A program made the position numbers and the translations under genes. The notes beneath the pieces were generated by a model that searched no databases, was not told the origin of the DNA, and saw only the letters and a program-made list of their open reading frames with translations. A stretch of 64,000 nt of DNA from Yeosuana sp043876835. Its GTDB lineage: Bacteria > Bacteroidota > Bacteroidia > Flavobacteriales > Flavobacteriaceae. The stretch lies in contig NZ_JBAWJZ010000006.1 in NCBI RefSeq assembly GCF_043876835.1, positions 186,001-250,000 on the forward strand. The letters run 5' to 3'. This document shows positions 34,642 to 42,987 of this stretch, in pieces (positions within the stretch are counted from its first letter, which is position 1; the number at the start of each line of letters is the position of its first letter).

Positions 34642-36690
34642 ATGTCAGACTTCATAAACAAATTATATAGAAATCATTCTTTGATATACAAGGGATTGTT
34701 ATTTATATGTACAACTTTTTTAATAGTGTATTTGTTCCCTAAAACGGGAAAATTTAAATATAATTTTGAAAAGGGAAAACCATGGCAATCAGAAAACTTA
34801 TACGCACCTTTTAATTTTGCCATTAAAAAGTCAAATGAAGAAATTGAAGCTGAAAAGAAAACAATTTCAGAGCATTCTACGCTCTTTTTTAATGTAGATG
34901 TTTCAATTGAAAATGAAATTAAAAATTTATATAAAGATCAATTTAAAAATACTTTTTCAGATTCTTTACCTAGATTAGAAAGCAATATTTTGTTTAAAAC
35001 AGGCGAAAAAATTATTGATGAATTGTATTTTTTTGGTGTTTTAAGTGAAAATTACAACTTTCCAGATAATAAAACTGTTGCCATTTTAGAAGATAGAATT
35101 GAAAAGCACACTACGAAATATGCTAATTTAATTCATCAAGAACAGGTTTCATCAATAATCAATAAAGTTTTGGTTGAACAGAAACGGGGAGATTACAAAA
35201 CAGAATTTACTGCCTTATTTTTTGATTTAATCCAACCTAATTTATCGTATGATAAATCATTTACAGAAAAAGTATTAAAAGAAGATTTAGATAAAATTGC
35301 TTATTCAAGAGGAAGTATTGAAAAGGAAACTTTAATTATTTCTAAAGGTGAAATTATTGAAGGGGATAAATATCAAATTTTAGAATCTTTAAAATCTGAA
35401 TACGAATCGCAGGTTTGGAGTGCTTCAAATTATAATTGGATACTTTTTGCCTACACATTATTAGTATCACTAGCGCTTTTAATGTTGCTTTTGTTTCTAA
35501 GAAAATATAGGATTGATGTGTTTGAAAACAACACAAAAGTTACCTTCATTTTCTTCAATATTTTACTCATGGTTTTTATTACAACCTTTGTTGTAAATTA
35601 TAATTCTAAATACATTTATGTTGTACCCATTTGTATTTTACCATTAGTTTTTAAAGCCTTTTTTGATGCAAGATTAGGTATGTTTGCTCATGTAATAACA
35701 GTATTGTTATTAGGTTCTATTGTTCCGAATAGTTATGAGTATATGTTTCTTCAAATCATCGCGGGAATTGTAACTATTTTAACGGTTTCAGAGCTATATA
35801 AACGAGCAAATTTGTTTATTTCAGTAGGTCAAATTACCTTAATATATATTATTGCGTATTTTGCCTTTTTTGTCATTCATGAAGGTAGTATAGATACTAT
35901 AAAATGGGAAACTTTTATATGGTTTATTTTGTGTGGACTTGCAACATTGTTTGTGCAACCGCTTATTTATATATATGAAAAACTATTTGGATTGGTGTCA
36001 GATGTATCACTTTTAGAACTATCAGACACCAACTCAAAGTTACTTAAAGAGTTATCTAATAAAGCTCCAGGAACTTTTCATCACTCATTAAATGTAGCTA
36101 ATTTGGCAGAATCCTGTGCAAATGAAGTTGGTGCCAATGCAATGTTAATTAGAGTTGGTGCTTTGTACCATGATATTGGGAAGATGAAAAACCCAACATA
36201 TTTTATTGAAAACCAATCAACAGGTATTAATCCACACGACGAGTTATCTTCAAAAGAAAGTGCCCGCATTATTATAGAACATGTAATTGCAGGAATTGAA
36301 ATTGCTAAAAAATATAATTTACCAGATAGAGTTATTGATTTTATTAGAACTCATCATGGAACTTCTATGGTTTATTATTTTTATATAAAAGAAAAGGAAC
36401 TTGAACAAGGCGCAGATAAGTCTGACTTTAGTTACCCGGGACCAAAACCATTTAGTAAAGAAACAGCAATTTTAATGATGTGTGATAGTGTTGAAGCTGC
36501 TTCAAAAAGCTTGAAAGAACCTACGTCAACAAAAATTGATGCATTTGTTGAAAATATCATAAATAAACAAATAGATGAAGGTCAATTCTTAAATGCAAAC
36601 ATCACTTTTAAAGAAATTCAATCAATAAAAAAAGTGCTAAAACACAAGCTAGCAAATATTTACCATTTGCGAATTGAATACCCTGAATAA
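34642..36690 (+). CDS. 7TM-HD family phosphohydrolase (PgpH-like)
   Basis: A 682-residue inner-membrane protein. One N-terminal helix (GLLFICTTFLIVYLF) is followed by an extracytoplasmic 7TMR-HDED domain (about residues 45-265), seven membrane helices (about 270-460), and a cytoplasmic HD domain with HHSLNVANLAESC, ALYHDIGKMKNP and the later HHGT. All HD metal ligands are visible. Characterised relatives (PgpH) degrade cyclic di-AMP, so a c-di-AMP phosphodiesterase role is likely by family. ATG at 34642 is chosen because a TTG further upstream lies inside the -7 element. Confidence 0.88.
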   Translation: MSDFINKLYRNHSLIYKGLLFICTTFLIVYLFPKTGKFKYNFEKGKPWQSENLYAPFNFAIKKSNEEIEAEKKTISEHSTLFFNVDVSIENEIKNLYKDQFKNTFSDSLPRLESNILFKTGEKIIDELYFFGVLSENYNFPDNKTVAILEDRIEKHTTKYANLIHQEQVSSIINKVLVEQKRGDYKTEFTALFFDLIQPNLSYDKSFTEKVLKEDLDKIAYSRGSIEKETLIISKGEIIEGDKYQILESLKSEYESQVWSASNYNWILFAYTLLVSLALLMLLLFLRKYRIDVFENNTKVTFIFFNILLMVFITTFVVNYNSKYIYVVPICILPLVFKAFFDARLGMFAHVITVLLLGSIVPNSYEYMFLQIIAGIVTILTVSELYKRANLFISVGQITLIYIIAYFAFFVIHEGSIDTIKWETFIWFILCGLATLFVQPLIYIYEKLFGLVSDVSLLELSDTNSKLLKELSNKAPGTFHHSLNVANLAESCANEVGANAMLIRVGALYHDIGKMKNPTYFIENQSTGINPHDELSSKESARIIIEHVIAGIEIAKKYNLPDRVIDFIRTHHGTSMVYYFYIKEKELEQGADKSDFSYPGPKPFSKETAILMMCDSVEAASKSLKEPTSTKIDAFVENIINKQIDEGQFLNANITFKEIQSIKKVLKHKLANIYHLRIEYPE

Positions 36691-36715
36691 TTTTTTTAAA
36701 AAATCAATTAAATAG

Positions 36716-36746
36716 TTGTGTTCTTAAAGATGATACATTACATTTG
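36716..36746 (+). promoter_or_regulatory. Promoter of the tRNA cluster
   Basis: TTG (36716-36718), 20 bases, then TACATTTG (36739-36746), followed by C: a full Bacteroidota consensus. The first tRNA begins 38 bases downstream. Confidence 0.72.
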
Positions 36747-36783
36747 CATCCGCAATTTTATTGCATAAGTTCATTATAAATTA

Positions 36784-36867
36784 GGAGAGGTGCCAGAGTG
36801 GTAATGGAGCAGATTGCTAATCTGTCGACGGGTAACTGTCGCCAGGGTTCGAGTCCCTGTCTCTCCG
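36784..36867 (+). tRNA. tRNA-Ser (GCT)
   Basis: The acceptor stem GGAGAGG pairs with TCTCTCC, the anticodon loop TTGCTAA gives anticodon GCT, a long variable arm follows as in class II tRNAs, and the T-arm contains GGTTCGAGTCC. CCA is not encoded. Confidence 0.95.
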
Positions 36868-36888
36868 CAAATAAAATGATAATCAATT

Positions 36889-36963
36889 CGGGGTGTAGCG
36901 TAGCCCGGTTATCGCGCCTGCTTTGGGAGCAGGAGGTCGCAGGTTCGAATCCTGCCACCCCGA
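36889..36963 (+). tRNA. tRNA-Pro (TGG)
   Basis: CGGGGTG pairs with CACCCCG, the anticodon stem CCTGC/GCAGG encloses TTTGGGA (anticodon TGG), and the T-arm contains GGTTCGAATCC. CCA is not encoded. Confidence 0.95.
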
Positions 36964-36978
36964 CATTATAGAGTTACT

Positions 36979-37052
36979 GGTCGCGTAGCTCAGCTGGATA
37001 GAGCATCTGCCTTCTAAGCAGACGGTCACAGGTTCGAATCCTGTCGCGATCA
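36979..37052 (+). tRNA. tRNA-Arg (TCT)
   Basis: GGTCGCG pairs with CGCGATC (one G-T pair), the stem TCTGC/GCAGA encloses CTTCTAA (anticodon TCT), and the T-arm contains GGTTCGAATCC. It is the last gene before the nitrate island. Confidence 0.95.
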
Positions 37053-37054
37053 CA

Positions 37055-37085
37055 AAAAGCTTCACTTAAATAGTGAAGCTTTTTT
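37055..37085 (+). terminator. Terminator of the tRNA cluster
   Basis: AAAAGCTTCACT (37055-37066) pairs with AGTGAAGCTTTT (37072-37083), followed by T residues. Confidence 0.85.
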
Positions 37086-37384
37086 GTTTTTATCTTCTCT
37101 CATTTATTGAAATAGATTTTTTTTAAGTTGATACATGGTAGGTAGCTTTAATAACCATCAAAAAGAGAGTTTTCCTTTGAAAAATAGGATGTAACAAAAC
37201 AGTAAAGACATAGAGCTATTATTTTTATACGGCTTAATTGTGAATGTCTATTTTGATTATTAATCAATTTAAACTGTTCCTATTTTAGAAATCGATAATA
37301 ATATATCATAACATATAAATTTCTTTAATTACGTAATAAAAATTAAGTAATAATACTTATATTTGTTTTTTTAATTACGTAGTT
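37086..37384 (+). other. Intergenic region upstream of nirB
   Basis: About 300 bases without a gene. The left two thirds show nothing I can name. The right end holds the operator (37344-37359), the -7 element (37358-37365) and two copies of TTTAATTACGTA (37324-37335 and 37370-37381). Confidence 0.6.
37344..37365 (+). promoter_or_regulatory. Palindromic operator and -7 element of nirB
   Basis: TAAGTA-ATAA-TACTTA at 37344-37359. Its last TA also starts the -7 element TATATTTG (37358-37365). No -33 TTG is present. The same palindrome occurs upstream of narK, the Crp/Fnr gene and nrtA. Confidence 0.78.
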
Positions 37385-39901
37385 ATGCAAAAAATAATAG
37401 TTGTAGGTAATGGTATGGTAGGGTATAAATTCTGTGAGAAGTTTATATCTAAACCTAATAGAGAAAAATTTCAAATAACTGTTTTTGGGGAAGAGGTAAG
37501 ACCCGCTTACGATCGGGTGCATTTAAGTGAATTCTTCGAAAATCAAGATGCCAATGCTTTAGAAATGGCACCAAGATCCTGGTATGAAGAGAACGGTATT
37601 GAATTGGTTACAAATGAACGTATTACCGATATCCATCGCGCTTCAAAAAAGGTTACCACTACCAAAGACTTTCATTATAAGTATGACTACTTGGTTTTAG
37701 CAACTGGTTCAGCTCCTTTTGTGCCTAACATAGTGGGGGTAGAAAAGAAAGGGGTGTTTGTCTATCGCACAATTGAAGATTTAGAAGACATGTTGGCTTA
37801 TGCTGATAAGATAAAAGGCGAAAGAAAAGAAACTATTAAAGCTGCGGTTTTAGGTGGTGGCCTTTTAGGGTTGGAAGCGGCAAAAGCTGTTAAAGATATG
37901 GGGTTTGAACCTCATGTTGTGGAGTTTGCTCCCAAATTAATGCCAAGACAATTGGATACCAGAGGTAGTAAAGTGCTTCAGGAAAAAATAGAATCATTGG
38001 GTATTCATGTGCATTTATCTAAAGTGACCGATAAAATTTTAGGTGAAGATACTATAACGGGTATGGAGTTTGGTGAATATGATAAGATAGATGTGGAAAT
38101 GCTGGTCATTTCTGCAGGGATAAGACCCCGTGATGAATTAGGAAAAACGTGCAATTTAAAAATGGGGGTACGAGGAGGTATTGTTGTGAATAACAAAATG
38201 CAAACATCGGATTCCGAAATTTATGCCATTGGTGAAGTGGCTTTGTTGAACAATATGATTTATGGCTTAGTGGCGCCAGGGTATGATATGGCTGAAGTTG
38301 CAGTCAATCAAATATTGGGAAACAAAGAGGTTGTCATGGAGCAAGATATAGATATGTCTACCAAATTAAAGTTGATTGGAGTGGATGTGGCCAGTTATGG
38401 TGAGCCGTTTATGCCTGTTGAAAAAGGATATTCCATCATTTATGAAAACAAAACCAAAAATCTATATAAGCGCATCAATATAAGTCATGATGGAAAAAAA
38501 CTATTAGGAGGGATCCTGATAGGTGATGCCTCTGATTACAATATGTTCCATCAAATCTATTTAAATGGATTACCAATACCTGAAGATGCCGAAGAATTGA
38601 TTATTGGAGCTAGAGGAGAAGGCGGGTCATCGTTTGGTAGTGTTATGGATATTCCGGATGCTGCCCAAGTTTGTTCTTGTGAAAGTATTTCCAAAGGCGC
38701 TATTTGCAGTTCTATTACTGAAGGCGGTTGTAATACTTTGGCCGATGTGGTTGCCAAAACCAAAGCAACAACAGGATGTGGAGGCTGTAAACCTATGGTG
38801 GTAGATTTGGTTAATGAAACGCTTAAATCATTAGGAAAAGAAGTTAAAGAAATTCTTTGTGAGCATTTTAGTTTTAATAGACAGGAACTTTATGATCTTA
38901 TTAAAATCAATGAGGTTAAAGATTACGAAGAAGCGCTTAATTTATTTGGAGAAGGTCATGGTTGTGAGGTTTGTAAACCAGCATTGGCATCCATTTTTGC
39001 TACGATCACTATGGAAACGGCAAACAAACAATATACCATTCAAGATACTAACGACCGCTTTTTGGCAAACATTCAACGTAATGGGACCTATTCTGTAGTG
39101 CCACGAGTTCCTGGTGGGGAAATTACACCCGATAAGTTGATTGTGTTAGGTCAAGTTGCCAAAAAATATGATTTATATACAAAAATCACGGGAGGGCAAC
39201 GTATTGATTTGTTCGGTGCACAATTGCACGAATTACCTCTTATTTGGAAAGAATTGATAGACGCTGGATTTGAAAGTGGACATGCTTACGGGAAATCACT
39301 TCGTACCGTTAAAAGTTGTGTAGGTTCTACTTGGTGTCGTTACGGTATGCATGAAAGTGTAACGTTTGCCATAGAAATTGAAAATAGATATAAAGGCTTA
39401 CGCTCACCTCATAAATTAAAAGGTGGTGTGTCTGGGTGTATTCGTGAATGTGCCGAAGCCAGAGGAAAAGATTTTGGATTGATAGCCGTTGATGGCGGCT
39501 GGAATTTGTATGTCTGTGGAAACGGTGGAGCAACGCCAAAACATGCCGTTCTTTTTGCAGAACAATTGGATGACAAAACTGCCATTAAATACTTAGACCG
39601 GTTTTTGATGTATTACTTGCGAACTGCCGGGCCATTGGTAAGAACTGCACCGTGGTTGGAAAAGTTGGAAGGTGGTATTGAGTATTTAAAGAAAGTTGTT
39701 ATTGAAGATTCCTTGGGAATTGCGGAAGAACTTGAAAAGGAGATGGAAGGTCTTGTTAATAAATACGAGTGTGAGTGGAAACAAGCTATAGAAGATCCTA
39801 AAATGAAGAAACGTTTCAAGCATTTTGTGAATTCAGATGATACCGATGATAATTTGGTGTTTGTGCCCATGCGCGACATGAAAATGCCAAAGGCTTGGTA
39901 G
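37385..39901 (+). CDS. nirB: NADH-dependent nitrite reductase, large subunit NirB
   Basis: A 838-residue cytoplasmic enzyme. In order: FAD motif (IIVVGNGMVGYKF, residues 4-16), NAD motif (AVLGGGLLGLEAAKAV, near 157), a BFD-like [2Fe-2S] domain (VCSCESISKGA...GCGGCKP, about 430-480), a second, weaker BFD-like region (HGCEVCKPALASI, about 530), the nitrite/sulfite reductase half-domain (about 560-635), and the siroheme/[4Fe-4S] motifs SCVGSTWC (CX5C, near 645) and GCIRECAEA (CX3C, near 687). All four cluster cysteines are present. It reduces nitrite to ammonium with NADH. It is the first gene of the nitrate island, behind the shared operator. Confidence 0.95.
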   Translation: MQKIIVVGNGMVGYKFCEKFISKPNREKFQITVFGEEVRPAYDRVHLSEFFENQDANALEMAPRSWYEENGIELVTNERITDIHRASKKVTTTKDFHYKYDYLVLATGSAPFVPNIVGVEKKGVFVYRTIEDLEDMLAYADKIKGERKETIKAAVLGGGLLGLEAAKAVKDMGFEPHVVEFAPKLMPRQLDTRGSKVLQEKIESLGIHVHLSKVTDKILGEDTITGMEFGEYDKIDVEMLVISAGIRPRDELGKTCNLKMGVRGGIVVNNKMQTSDSEIYAIGEVALLNNMIYGLVAPGYDMAEVAVNQILGNKEVVMEQDIDMSTKLKLIGVDVASYGEPFMPVEKGYSIIYENKTKNLYKRINISHDGKKLLGGILIGDASDYNMFHQIYLNGLPIPEDAEELIIGARGEGGSSFGSVMDIPDAAQVCSCESISKGAICSSITEGGCNTLADVVAKTKATTGCGGCKPMVVDLVNETLKSLGKEVKEILCEHFSFNRQELYDLIKINEVKDYEEALNLFGEGHGCEVCKPALASIFATITMETANKQYTIQDTNDRFLANIQRNGTYSVVPRVPGGEITPDKLIVLGQVAKKYDLYTKITGGQRIDLFGAQLHELPLIWKELIDAGFESGHAYGKSLRTVKSCVGSTWCRYGMHESVTFAIEIENRYKGLRSPHKLKGGVSGCIRECAEARGKDFGLIAVDGGWNLYVCGNGGATPKHAVLFAEQLDDKTAIKYLDRFLMYYLRTAGPLVRTAPWLEKLEGGIEYLKKVVIEDSLGIAEELEKEMEGLVNKYECEWKQAIEDPKMKKRFKHFVNSDDTDDNLVFVPMRDMKMPKAW

Positions 39902-39912
39902 GTGTTTAGTGA

Positions 39913-39995
39913 GTCATTACGAGAAGGGACGACGAAGTAATCTCTTCAATCTAAAAGAGATTGCCGCAGCAAATAAAAATTTGCATCGCAATGAC
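39913..39995. repeat. Palindromic repeat element 1 between nirB and nirD
   Basis: Outer arms GTCATTACGA (39913-39922) and TCGCAATGAC (39986-39995) and inner arms AATCTCTT (39939-39946) and AAGAGATT (39955-39962) form a folded, imperfect palindrome. It is the type of short interspersed palindrome common in Bacteroidota genomes. Confidence 0.72.
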
Positions 39996-40017
39996 GTAAA
40001 TATTAAAGGAAGTGGTT

Positions 40018-40101
40018 GCGTTAGGGATTGAAGCGGAAAGCCCGCAGCGAGGTACGAGCGAGGACTTGTAGCGAAAAGCCCAACCCGAAGGGGAACGCCC
40101 C
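40018..40101. repeat. GC-rich repeat element 2 between nirB and nirD
   Basis: GCGTT (40018-40022) and AACGC (40094-40098) close a GC-rich block with AAGCGGAAAGCCCGCAGCGA and CGAAGGGGAACG inside. I recall near-identical blocks as a recurrent flavobacterial intergenic element. It is much richer in GC than the neighbourhood. Confidence 0.7.
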
Positions 40102-40133
40102 AATAAAGAATTGAATTAAATAAAATTTTAGAT

Positions 40134-40511
40134 ATGCAAGATATTTTAAATCAATACGATACTGTAAATGAGGCCAATGTTAAAACTTGGTTTGAAGTTG
40201 GCACGGTAAGCGATTTTCCTGAAAACAGTGGTGCTTGTATAAAATACAAAACCAAGCAAATAGCGGTTTATAATTTTACTAGAATGTCTAAGTGGTATGC
40301 ATGTCAAAATCTGTGTCCCCATAAAATGGAAATGGTTTTATCCCTTGGGATGATTGGAGATAAAGCGGGCATTCCTAAAGTGGCCTGCCCCATGCATAAA
40401 AAAAACTTTTCTTTGGAAGATGGTTCCAATTTGGCGGGAGAAGATTTAAAAATAGCGGTGTATCCTGTTAAAATTGAAAACGGAAATGTGTATATTGGCT
40501 TTGCAGATTAA
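40134..40511 (+). CDS. nirD: Nitrite reductase small subunit NirD
   Basis: A 125-residue Rieske-type protein. The cluster ligands appear as NLCPHKMEM and VACPMHKKNF, that is C-x-H and C-x2-H with the spacing of the NirD family. It forms the small subunit of the NADH nitrite reductase in the cytoplasm. It is separated from nirB by 232 bases filled with two repeat elements, instead of the usual short spacer, and precedes the DUF4202 gene by 11 bases. Confidence 0.93.
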   Translation: MQDILNQYDTVNEANVKTWFEVGTVSDFPENSGACIKYKTKQIAVYNFTRMSKWYACQNLCPHKMEMVLSLGMIGDKAGIPKVACPMHKKNFSLEDGSNLAGEDLKIAVYPVKIENGNVYIGFAD

Positions 40512-40522
40512 TTATACACATT

Positions 40523-41113
40523 ATGGAACCCACAAAATTTGAAATAGCTATTGCGCTTATTGACAAAAAGAATTCAGAAGACATTAACACATACCACAGC
40601 CACGGGTTAGATTTTCCAAAGGAGTTATTGTACTCCCAGCGAATGTCCCAAAAACTGTTGCAGTTTAAACCAAATGCATCAAGGGCCCTTCAAATTGCAT
40701 CAAGAGCACAACACATTTGCCGTTGGAAAATAGCCAGAGATGAATATCCCATGGACAAAGTGGGGTATTTAAGATGGCGGGAAACACTAAAAAAAATGCA
40801 TGCAGAAATAACTGCGGAAATCTTAAAAGACGTGGGATATGATGACGAATTTATTGATAGGGTTTCTTTTTTAATCAATAAGAAACTAATAAAAAAGAAC
40901 GAGGAAAGCCAAACCATAGAAGATGTTATTTGTTTGGTCTTTTTAGATTATTATTTTGAAGAATTTGCAGCCAAACATGAGGATAAAAAGGTTATTGATA
41001 TCCTTCAAAAAACTTGGAAAAAAATGTCTGAAGAAGGACATGTAGAAGCTTTAAGAATTAAATTTTCAGATAAAAGTTTAGCATTGATAAAAGAAGCTAT
41101 TTCTAAAGAGTAA
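40523..41113 (+). CDS. DUF4202 domain-containing protein
   Basis: A 196-residue cytoplasmic protein covered by a DUF4202 domain (FEIAIALIDKKNSEDINTYH at the N-terminus; ASRAQHICRWKIARDEYPMDK near residue 57). Conserved His, Arg and Asp positions (YHSHG, RAQHICRW, LRWRETLKKMHAE) could form an HD-like metal or substrate site. Its biochemical role is not known. It lies 11 bases after nirD and 7 bases before the nitrate sensor kinase, so it is co-transcribed with them; nitrogen-related context is a recurrent feature of this family. Confidence 0.85.
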   Translation: MEPTKFEIAIALIDKKNSEDINTYHSHGLDFPKELLYSQRMSQKLLQFKPNASRALQIASRAQHICRWKIARDEYPMDKVGYLRWRETLKKMHAEITAEILKDVGYDDEFIDRVSFLINKKLIKKNEESQTIEDVICLVFLDYYFEEFAAKHEDKKVIDILQKTWKKMSEEGHVEALRIKFSDKSLALIKEAISKE

Positions 41114-41120
41114 ATATAAA

Positions 41121-42953
41121 ATGACTAAAAACGGTAATTCTTTAGATCAACGGACATTTAAAAAATTAAGCCGTTTATATATTATTGCATTGAGCACTAT
41201 TGCCCTTTCGGTAATTATAAGCCAAATCCTTATTAGAAAACACCTCAAAGATCAAGAAGGAGATTCTACGGTTATCAATGTGGCAGGTAGACAAAGGATG
41301 CTTAGCCAAAAACTTACCAAGGAAATCGTGTCGCTTTCTACAGAAGAAGACCTGGAAAAAAGAATTCAACTTAAAGACAAGCTTAAACAAACCCTTAAGT
41401 TATGGGAAATGTCACACCATGCCCTTCAAAATGGAAGTGACAGCCTTGGTTTGCCAGGTCATAACAGTATAGCGGTTATCAATATGTTTAATAAGATCAA
41501 CCCGTCTTTTAATATTATTGAGAAAGCTTCAAAAGCTATTATTGAAAAAATTGAAAATGTCCCCTCACTTCCAGTTGAAACCTTTCTTGATGATATTGAA
41601 AAAGTAAAACAAAACGAAGGGTCATTTTTAAAGGCCATGGATCAAATTGTGAATCAATATGATTCTGAGGCCAATGAAAAAGTTAATTGGTTGCGTAGGC
41701 TGGAATTGTTGCTCATGGCTTTTACGTTGCTTATTTTGTTGGTAGAATTCCTGTTCATTTTTTGGCCAACAGCTAAAACCGTAAAAAACACACTTAAGGA
41801 GTTATTAATAGCTGAAAGAAAAGCAAAAAAAATGGCGTTTGACGCGGATGTCTTGAGTGAGGCCAAAGAGAAGTCTGTTAAAGAGTTGCGAGCGTTGAGC
41901 AATGCCATGGACGAAACCCTTTTATTTGCGCGTATTACTTCCAGCGGAACAATTGTTCATATGGGAAATAAGTTCTCAAGACTTTTTAAGTTCAATAAAT
42001 TTAATAACGTTGCAAATTTTGCAGATGTATTATCGGCCAATGAGAACGATCAATTGTTTATAGAAAGCTTAATTACTAAGTATAAAAAAACGGGTTGGCA
42101 AGGCGAGGTAAAAGCAACCACGAAAGACCAAGTTGAGGTTTGGTTGGAAATGGCAATAATCCCTTTTAACCCTACTGATGATAAGTCCGAATTATTGATT
42201 ATAGCTTCTGATATTACAAAAAGAAAAGAAGCGCAACTGGAAATTGAACGACTCACCAAAGCCAATTTTGAGGAGAAAATGAACCAGCAAAAAAACATTT
42301 CCAGTAAGATAATTGAAAACCAAGAAAATGAACAGAACCGAATAGCTAAAGATGTTCATGATGGTATTGGGCAAATGTTGACTGGTCTTAAATATAATTT
42401 GGAAAGTATAGATGTCAAGGATAAAGACAAAACGGTTTTAAAAATTGAACACCTAAAAGAGTTAACGTCCAATATTATTAAAGGTGTTAGAATGGCTACC
42501 TTTAATTTAACACCTCCAGAATTGACCGATCATGGTATTGTTCCAGCCATAACAAAGCTTACCAATGAATTATCAAAGCTTACAGGTAAAAACATTGTGT
42601 TTTATAATAAAACCGATTTTAACCAAAGATTGGATTCCCTTTCTGAAATCAATATTTACAGAATTACCCAAGAGGCCATAAACAATGCGATAAAATATGC
42701 TGATTCCACACATATCATAGTTACACTTTCCTGTAGTGAAAAATTGCTAAGTGTTGTTATTGACGACAATGGAAAAGGATTTGACCCAGAAAAAATTGAA
42801 TATAAAAAAAATGGCGATGGAGGTATGGGCTTGACCTTTATGAAAGAGCGTATAAAATATATTAATGGCAGGCTTTTCCTTAACTCAGAACCTAATAAAG
42901 GAACAAGGGTAACGTTAAACATTCCCATTGAAAAGTTAAGTAGTATTACGTAA
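41121..42953 (+). CDS. Sensor histidine kinase with PilJ/NarX-like N-terminal domain
   Basis: A 610-residue inner-membrane kinase. Helix 1 is near residues 13-32 (LYIIALSTIALSVIISQIL), helix 2 near 194-216 (LLLMAFTLLILLVEFLFIF). Between them is a periplasmic four-helix sensor with NVAGRQRMLSQKLTKEI, the P-box-like segment that binds nitrate or nitrite in NarX and NarQ. A PAS domain follows (about 265-370), then a HisKA_3 domain with the phospho-acceptor His in AKDVHDGIGQML and an ATPase domain (DNGKGFDPEKI, GGMGLTFMKERI). The response regulator follows after 34 bases. Nitrate or nitrite sensing is the likely role. Confidence 0.9.
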   Translation: MTKNGNSLDQRTFKKLSRLYIIALSTIALSVIISQILIRKHLKDQEGDSTVINVAGRQRMLSQKLTKEIVSLSTEEDLEKRIQLKDKLKQTLKLWEMSHHALQNGSDSLGLPGHNSIAVINMFNKINPSFNIIEKASKAIIEKIENVPSLPVETFLDDIEKVKQNEGSFLKAMDQIVNQYDSEANEKVNWLRRLELLLMAFTLLILLVEFLFIFWPTAKTVKNTLKELLIAERKAKKMAFDADVLSEAKEKSVKELRALSNAMDETLLFARITSSGTIVHMGNKFSRLFKFNKFNNVANFADVLSANENDQLFIESLITKYKKTGWQGEVKATTKDQVEVWLEMAIIPFNPTDDKSELLIIASDITKRKEAQLEIERLTKANFEEKMNQQKNISSKIIENQENEQNRIAKDVHDGIGQMLTGLKYNLESIDVKDKDKTVLKIEHLKELTSNIIKGVRMATFNLTPPELTDHGIVPAITKLTNELSKLTGKNIVFYNKTDFNQRLDSLSEINIYRITQEAINNAIKYADSTHIIVTLSCSEKLLSVVIDDNGKGFDPEKIEYKKNGDGGMGLTFMKERIKYINGRLFLNSEPNKGTRVTLNIPIEKLSSIT

Positions 42954-42968
42954 AAATCATTATTTTTG
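42937..42968 (+). promoter_or_regulatory. Possible operator variant and -7 element upstream of the response regulator gene
   Basis: TAAGTA-GTAT-TACGTA (42937-42952) differs from the island operator by one base and lies in the last codons of the kinase gene. TATTTTTG (42961-42968) fits the -7 consensus, 20 bases upstream of the ATG at 42988. Confidence 0.4.
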
Positions 42969-42987
42969 TACTTATAATTTGATAAAA

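Noticed and set aside
36758..37065. Minus-strand frames across the tRNA cluster
   Set aside because: They are antisense to the three tRNAs and have the well-known spurious GFEPAT-type sequence that tRNA T-arms produce.
37344..37359. Palindrome before nirB as a terminator
   Set aside because: The arms are short and AT-rich and the site coincides with a promoter; its recurrence at other promoters shows an operator.
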